This document shows, piece by piece, positions 23,701-32,700 of a stretch of 64,000 nt of DNA. Under the pieces are notes generated by a model. That model did no database searches. It saw only the letters and a program-made list of their open reading frames with translations, and was not told the origin of the DNA. The first letter of the stretch is position 1, and each line of letters opens with the position of its first letter. This DNA is from Paragorgia papillata (lineage: Eukaryota > Cnidaria > Anthozoa > Scleralcyonacea > Coralliidae), in NCBI GenBank assembly GCA_035771165.1, contig JAWNZC010000322.1:5238001-5302000 (forward strand), read 5' to 3'. Position numbers and translations under genes: made by a program.

Positions 23701-26700
23701 GAACAAAAAGGGTGAGTTTTGAAATTAATATAGAAAACAATTGTTTATTTGAAACAGATTTTTACACTGTCGCAGAATATCGACCTCCCAGAAACTAGTT
23801 TCCACAATATTTAGATTTTAGAAGGTTTCTCTGGTCTCAGTGACTCTTGACTCGCACGTTTCTCACATAATTGATAACTCACATCTCACACTATGCATTC
23901 TTGAACGACACCCTCCCCATATTTTATATATCTTATCTAAATATACATGTAACATAAATTTATAAAATTGAAAACTAATTGTCATTGTTGTTTTAAAGAT
24001 TTAAAATTTTATAAATGAATTATCATCATCATGATCCGCAATGTTCTGAAATCTGAGTGTCAATTCCTCTCTCGAGGACTCCATTGCTGGGTTTTAAGTT
24101 TGGCTCGTCATACTCATTCTATCCTCCCTTAGATGTGCTGCTTTACGCTTCCAAGTTCAGTCCAGCGACTACAATACTTTGCCCCACTCCCTAATTAAAT
24201 AAGTACCACATCTCCAATCGATAGGTCAGGCGTCTGATCACCTACACCTCACCTCGATGTTGCTCTCGTAGACTGCATTGCATTTCCTCAAAACTGCACT
24301 GCTCTCAGCCAATCAGAATTGAGAATTTTTTCCATGTATATTATTAACATAGAAAGCGCGTTCTTGAAAAAACCGATGAGGCGTTCAAATTGCAGACACC
24401 ACCACTTGATAAAGTTTTCAGGGTATTGCGCGCGCATCATTTTGCAAAGGAATTGGCGGGCTCTTGGCGGGCTCCCCACAAAGTACGCAATGGCAAATAG
24501 ACTTGCTAGTGAGCCAACAACAGCAGAATAACAGTGTTAAACATCCAGAAACTGTACCTATACTTTGTTTATTTTAAACAGTATGTTTACTTTGAGTTTA
24601 CCAGGTTTTTTTGCGTGCGCAACACCATTAAACTCGCCTATAGCAGTTGTTGAACTTCTCGATGGACTACGCTTTCTTGAAGCACTTCGCCGCCGACTTA
24701 AATGTGCCACTATTGTCTGAGTAGATCAGCTTCGGTCTTCTGCGATGGGCAATAAATCCTTATAAATGCCTCGACAGCGTACCTCGTGACTAGCAATGTC
24801 TGTCTTGCAATGAATACTGACATATCCGGTGTAGAGTTCCTGTAGTTTTAATTGTTATCATACTGTATGTTCACTCCATACCATTCGGTCGATGCCATGT
24901 TGAAAAGCTTTGATTTAGTATACGATATTTTTTCAAAGTGTCGTTGCCGAGTGCCCTAAGACTGGTGAAAAAAATTTCGATCTCTAAAGATGGTGGCAGG
25001 TCCAGATATAGATGTATCCCCTCTGGTCAGACTGCACCATATAGTGCTAGATACGTTTTCCTCTCTATTTTGGATTTGATTCTGTATCTTCTAGGACCGG
25101 GCCGGCAACAAAGTGTGTCGCCTTGGGTTGTGGTATTTTGTGAGTTGCCTGGTGGCGGTGGTGACTCGTATATGCCTGGTGCGAAATCTCTTCATAGCAC
25201 TTCCCTCGTACTTTCTTCACAAGACGTCGCAGTCGTGGGACGCAGTACTCATTCCCTCATCCAGTAAGTCAAACTCCCCTTTGTAATGTTATGAGATATA
25301 TGCTTCTTGGCGAGCTTGCTTGCGAAAGAATGGTTGATCATCTGGTAAGTAAGTCGGATATTCTCCTTCAAGGCGTCCCATGCATGCACTCGGCCTGGAC
25401 TTGTTGCTGATTCGATTGCAGGTTTAACTGATATTGTCCTTCTCATAGTGAGCCGTTTTCTGTGCGTTGCGTTGAGGGAATCCACAAAGCCTTCTGGTTT
25501 ACTGTTTCAGTTGTCAGTGGGCTTGATTGCTGCCGGATTGTCTTGCAGCTGTGGGTGAATCGTTGTACGCATGCCGTGAGCCCGTGACTCCTAAATATAT
25601 ACCTTCCAAAGTAGGAAGTAGTAGTATATACCTTCCAAAGTAGGAAGTAGTAGTATATACCTTCCAGTGTTTAGATACCAGTTGGTCAAACGTGTCCTGT
25701 ACTGTAACGACGAAGACGTCTTTGGCGATCTTTGCTTCCAGTTTAGTTTCTGCTGACGACTCGAGGTTTTCTCTTGAGACCATTTGCCCATTTCATTGGG
25801 TCAGACAACTATTTTGGTCCCCGCTGCGAAAGTTCTTTGACTCCCCCGTGAATAGGTCGTCCACTCCACGCACAACTCATCTCGCAGCTTTTTTTCGGTT
25901 TTGGATTTGGGTTTCCTCTATCTGTCGAGGTGCTCGCCGATTACTCCTTCAAGGAGGAAGGAGGTGAAGTCTGAAATTAGCCTAGTGCGTGAATCGGTAG
26001 ACTTCTATTTCAGAAAGGTTTGGTCTCCTCCATGCAGTGAAATCTGAGAATATCTTGCTTTTCCTCTTTCTGATCTGAAGAAAGGTGTTGTAGGTCCCCC
26101 GTTGTGACGATTCGGTACAATCTTGTTTTTACACAGGACAGTCTAAAGCAGGTACTGAAGAGGCTTAGAGGCGGCCCTGAATGCAAGCAATCGTTCAGGT
26201 ATGGTTTGCTGGCTCTTTCCCGTCAAAGCGTTGAACATGACTCGTAGCTTCGTGCATTCTGTCTGGTGACTCCTTTGTGAGGAATATATTTCAGGCGACT
26301 AGTTCTGCGTGTACAATGCCTTATTGGAGTTGCTCTTGTATGGTGGCATCATAGTTTTCGTATTCTCTGCTAAGCTGCAGTGTCTTAATCGGATGCTCTA
26401 ATGGCCTTCGACTTCCCGTTTTGTTAGAGTGTAGCTTCAGTATATCATCTGGCTAGATTTCTGGTTAATTGCTCTTTAAATTCTTTGCAGACAACACCTT
26501 GTATATTCTCTGGCGAATCATCTAACCCTAGCACATTGAACGAACAGAGTCATTCATATAAGGGAAATTGAAGACTCAGTTCTTCCCGGCCTGGTGACAA
26601 AAAGGTCCAGTCCATCACGGAGCGTTTTCCACTTGGCAATTGGCTGTCCCGCGGTTGTCCTCCTCGTGGCGCTTTTCAGATTGTTTAATGCAAAACTCAC

Positions 26701-29700
26701 TGGCTCCTACTGTAGCACGACGTAGATATACTTATATACGCATTTTCAGCCAAGCTCGTCCCCAGGGCGTTCATGAAAATATGCGGCAATGTGAGAGAAC
26801 GCCATGGCTAAGGCTGGATTTTGGCTGGAACACGTTAAGAAATTTTTTGATACATTTAAAAGATTTTCTAAACTTTAGCACGCTGGAAGGACCAAAGACT
26901 GGTGAGAGTAAAATATTTTGTCTGCTTTTCACAGTTTGCTTGCACGGATTCAATGTGACAATATAGGGCCTTTTATACGGGGCAAAATAAACCACGGTTT
27001 AAATAGGCCGTGGCTTAAATAAGTCACGAACAGCTCATATAAACGGTAAATTCTTGAATAAGCCACGGCTTTAATATCTTACCCCGTGTAAAAGTTGAAT
27101 TGAAGACAAGGGTTGTGATCGGTGTCATCGACTTTTACACCTTTCAGATGAGAGTACACCCATGCATGCACTGAATAACGTCTTCAATTTCTGTTCTTCG
27201 ATGATGATGACTTATATGTCATCTTTGAGACTTCGGTTTTGGCAAAAGGTGAATGTCAACACTTTTATAGTTTCAGTCTCCCTGGCTTGTAGTTAGTTAC
27301 GCAATTAATTCTGCAATATTGGTGTTACCGCTCACATCGGAATAACATCTCTTTGTCGAAGGATGGAAGGTTCCACCGTGCCTAGAAAATGGAAGCTGGT
27401 TTCGCTCTTTTAACTCATTACCAATCTCGTACCCAGACCCACGCGTTCCCATACTCACACGAGGCTCTGGTAACAGCCATTTCAGGGCCCGTTTTGATTG
27501 GCTAATCCAATGCGCATGCTCGACTAGAAATCGTTGCCTGATCTTGCCCAGGTTTATAAATATCACTTCAGCCGAAGTTGAATATGCCACAATGAACAAA
27601 ATACTCTCAACTTGGTAGTTATTTGATGCAGGGATGTGATATTTTAGCCTCCAATGCCGATGATAGGCTTTCATGTTGACGACTTTTGAACGGTTCCGAG
27701 GGGGAAAGCGGCGAGTATCAAATCGCGTGGCACATTGCGCGCGGCATCTTGTCAGTTGTGGAACAAAACGGTTAGTAAGTTCAGAACTACTCATCATTAA
27801 AATATATTGTGTACGTATGTTAACACATGTTGAATAAGCTTTCATTTGATGTATAGTTCAAGTTTTCCCGTTTTGTAAAACTTGTTAAAATGTCCAAATG
27901 TGCGAACCGCTGTTCGAAATAATATTACAAATATTAAACAGGAAATTGACTTCTCACAAGCGTTAAACAGAATTTTATATATTTTTTTAAATATTTAACG
28001 CACAACATTGAGAGATATACCAAAGAGAAGCTATTGAAAAATGCTATTTGGGGTAGAAATTTCAAGTTTTTAGCTAAACGGAAAATATTTTTTAAATGGG
28101 AAAACTTCTGTCATTTAATTCATTGCGTGAATGTGTTAATAAATATTAAATAAATCAGTAATATTGTTGACTTCTAAGGTATCTTTATAAACCCTCTGAA
28201 CGCTAAAATCTATTTTACTCTATAATTACTCTGGCTATATAACGCCAGGCGATTCTACTCCTCACGGAGAGGTCGCTCGGGTTAAAGGATTTAAAACTAA
28301 AACTTGCTGTGAACGCTGAGGCTTTCAGTATTTTATTACTCTGGCCAACGCTAGGCGATTCTACTCGTCAGTCGTCACTGCCTGGGGGATCGCTAGGGTT
28401 AAAATAAAAGCTATAAATTCCAATGTGAAGTCCTCCAAATTCTCTTGCTTTGGTTTGCTTTGGCTAGAAAGCCGCAAACGTTTCAAAAGCTTCATTATAA
28501 GATGCATTCGAAGTCAAATATTTAATAATCAAATGACAGACATTTTCCCATTTTTAAAATATTTTCCGTTTAGCTAAAAACTTGAAATTTCTACCCCAAA
28601 TAGCATTTTTTAATAGCTTCCCTTTGATATATCTCTCAATGTTGTGCGTTAAATATTTAAAAAAATATATAAAATTCTGTATTAACACTTGTGATAAGTC
28701 AATTTCCTGTTTATTTGTAATATTGTTTCGAACAGCGGTTCGCACATTTTGGACATTTTAACAAGTTTTACAAAACGGAAAAACTTGAACTATACATCAA
28801 ATGAAAGCTTATTCAACATGTGTTAACATACGTACACAATATATTTTAATGAAGAGTAGTTCTGAACTTACTAGCCGTTTTGTTCCACAACTGACAAGAT
28901 GCCGCGCGCAATGTGCCATGCCATTTGATACTCGCCGCTTTCCCCCTCGGAACCGTTCAAAAGTCGTCAACATGAAAGCCTATCGGCACTGGATGCTAAA
29001 ATATCACAACCCTGCATCAAATAACTACCAAGTTGAGAGTATTTTGTTCATTGTGGCAAATTCTAACTTCGGCTGAAGTGATATTTATAAACCTGGGCAA
29101 GATCAGGCAACGATTTCTAGTCGAGCATGCGCATTGGATTAGCCAATCAAAACGGGCCCTGAAATGGCTGTTACCAGAGCCTCGTGTGAGTATGGGAACG
29201 CGTGGGTCTGGGTACGAGATTGACTCATTACCAGGAATATGGGACAAGATGGCGACGCGCGTGCGCATAATACGCATTATGGCTGCGAAAAATCAACTAG
29301 GAATAACAGTGAATACACAAGAATGACAATTATACCCAACTGCAGATTATATTCCTAAGTTGCGGACCTCGATATGTCTTGAGCTACATTTATCAGATGG
29401 TTACCCAGCTCGACGTATTTTAGGTCCATATTTGCTGCTTTTTCTTATATACGCCATAGTAATCTTAGGAAAGTGGTCCTAAATTTTGGCCAAATAGACC
29501 GACAACATTGCGGGCGATGTAAAGTTCGGACCTCGCTATGAATTCGGAAGACTCCACTCTATTGATAGGGATCGGAAAAGTTCTCATGTATCTACGACAA
29601 AGTGGTTCCAAAAGCCTTTGAATATCATGCTTTTCGAACGCTTTTGAGCGGTCCGCGGGTGGTATTTAAGACGAAGGTCTTCGGTTTCAGATATAGATAA

Positions 29701-32700
29701 AACGACCATTAAAAGACTTATACTCGCTGAACACTCGCGAAGCAGCTATGTTTCTTGTTCACAATACAGCACACAAAGCAAAACTAGTTCCCAGACCATT
29801 TCCTTTCAATAACAGAGCCAATCAGTGCTTCCACTCGGCTAAAGCAAAATTTCCTTTTTTTATCCTTCTTTTAAGCAAAATTTCCTTCCCAAAATCGGAA
29901 ATTTCCTTCCAGTTTTCCCTCCAAAATCTCTTATAAATCCTTCTTCTAATGATTAAAATTTAGATCGTACACTTCACCAGTTTGCTTTCGAGTGGCTCTA
30001 AATACAAATGTGGTCCGAACATTTCCGACGCTTTCCAAGGTCCGGTAGGACAAGCGCAGATGCAATGCGCGCGAGCCATACAGCTGATATAGGCATAGAC
30101 AACGGCCATTTTCAGTTTTTAAATGTGAAATTCTTATCAACTAACAATTCGCAATACATTCCCAAACTATATAACTAATAAAGATAAGCTTCAAGTTTAC
30201 AAAAGTTTTACAAACTCTTTAGTCATTTGGAAACTAGAATAATTGTCAGATAAATGTTTGAAACATATCGTCATTATCAATGCACGCTTTGCACCGGTTT
30301 GCAGTTGCAAGTGAGGTGGAACTGGAGCCCCATCATCAACCTCATCTTCTGACGAGGTTGATTCTGGACTCGAGTCAGCAAACATTGAGCCTGCACTATT
30401 TGTGAGGCAGTCTTCCGCTTAAAACCCTATTTAACCCCACGCATCCCCGGGGATCATATATTACTACTCGTGTTTTTAATTTATGCACGTTTTTGAACCC
30501 GAAAGTAAAAAATAAGCAGTTTCATCAACTTTTAATTACTGAAAAAGTTTGAATTTCAAAATTTTCTTCCATATAATCAAATTTCCTTCCAATTTCCTTC
30601 CAAATTTTATTTCCTTCTTTTTTCCCTTCCAAATGCCAAAATTTCCTTTTGGAAGGAAATTTCCTTCCAAGTGTAAGCACTGGAGCCAATATTATCAATA
30701 CGTTGCGTAATATGTACAATATTCGCAATATATCAATATCAGATTGCATGCTATTATGAAGCGATTAGCCGCTGCCCGAACGCAGCAGCAAAATGTCCTA
30801 TATTTCTGGTAATGAGGCATGTTGTAAGTTCTTTGCTCCTTTCGCTTTTCGAGTTGGATTTTGAAAGTGACTGGCTGACGTTGTTGGCTGACAACAACTG
30901 TCTTGGTCGTAAATATGTTCACCAGTGTGAAGTATGCACTACATTCGGGCTTCAATTCACAGGCGTCTTGTTATTAAATTAATTACCGGGTAATTAATCA
31001 ATACTGACTATTTGGCCTACTCCGTGTGCCGTGTGGACGCATATATACGCAGAGGCAAGGGTGCTGGAAAAGACTATGATCAAGATTACTTGTAAATTTG
31101 TTATGGTCATTTGCAAAATACAGCTTCTTTAACATGTACTGTATACCAAAAGGCGAAATGTCTGGATGTCCCTTCGGAAATTCGCAAGCTACTGTAGTTC
31201 ATGGGAAGTTCGTAAGTTCAGTTTTGAACTAATAATAATAATAATAATTTATTCAATAGTATATCCATAAAATGGCTCTTCATGCATCTACCGAAACCTA
31301 CAACTGTAACTAATTACAAATAAATTAAAATAAACTATTTTAATAATTTCACTATTTAACAAAATTAGGCTATGAAACTTGAATTACAATTAATTAATTA
31401 AATAATAATATACATGAAAAAATATCTCGACTGTGATTGGCTGATTCCAGTGCAGTTAATCCCAAACAACAGTGCACAATTGTGTTATCACAGTGCAAAA
31501 ATGTGTTATCACTAAGAACCAATCAAATTGATTTTACAGCGGATTTTTCTCGACACAAAACAAACAAAGATGGCGGCCAAGATTCGGCGATTTTGGGGAT
31601 AATTTGTTCAAATTTCAAGCTAGTTATGCTTTAATATTGCCAAGTGAAGTACCTACAAGAAGATCAGAAGCTTCTTTATGCCTCGAGTAAACGTTTTCAA
31701 GTAGTAAAGGAAGCGAAGCGTTTTTTAACAAATAGATACGCGAGGAGTGGATGGCTAAACACGTACGTTAAAATGTTAGTACAGTTGTTTTGAACATTTT
31801 TTCATGTATATTATTAATAAGTAATAGCATGGTTTCTCGTGCAATTTGGAAAAACATGCACTCGTGAGTTTTTAAAATACTTCAAATAGCACTCGTCCTT
31901 CGGACTCGTGCTATTTTGACAGTATTTGAAAAACTCACTCGTGCATGTTTTTTTCCAAATTGCACTCGAAACCATGCTATTACCTATACCAATATATAAA
32001 CTATTTACACATCTACTGTAACATATAAATAATTAACATATGTGTTGAAGTAAATAACACTTAGTCATGCACTCATGCTACAGAAATGGTTGTAATCCTG
32101 GCATGACCTTATGTCTGTTGGTGGAGCATTAACTGGGCATTTGATTGGCACTAACAGCTACAGTAATCACCCAATCAAATGCGTATAGTCTGTAGTTCAA
32201 AACAAACATGTGAACTGTGTGACAAACTTGCAAAATTCTAAAATAAACATTTTGGTTGACTGCAGTAAATAATATATCATTCACATGTTTAGTTGAATGT
32301 TCCGTTTAAGTTACGGTTAACCTTGGCTTATAAATTTATTTTAAATTCGTATAATTTTCTATTTTACTATCAGAGTGTTGGTTTACAGTAAATTGAGCTG
32401 TGATCATTTTTCTCACTCCGACCCAGAGCCAGCATTTCCTGCCCAATGCAAGAATTTATTTCCTGGCCACATGAGAAATTTGTCAGAACAAGATTGATTG
32501 GCCAAATGCACTATAGCCAACGAATTATTACTAACATCAGCATGACTGAACATTAATTTAAATTGCGTTTCTACAATCATAACACCTCATTCAAACTGCA
32601 AACAACACAGAAGTCATGCAAACGACACAGCACTATCCAAATACATCTGGGACCTCAAAGACAACAGCATAAAATTTCACAATCAAATGGTCAATTATCA

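Noticed and set aside
26640..26966. 108-codon plus-strand frame
   Set aside because: No domain, no splice context, and it runs from the BEL/Pao relic edge into a MITE.
27297..27845. 182-codon minus-strand frame
   Set aside because: It runs across the outer end of the fold-back element into flanking DNA, and the matching frame in the other arm is broken, so it is not conserved coding sequence.
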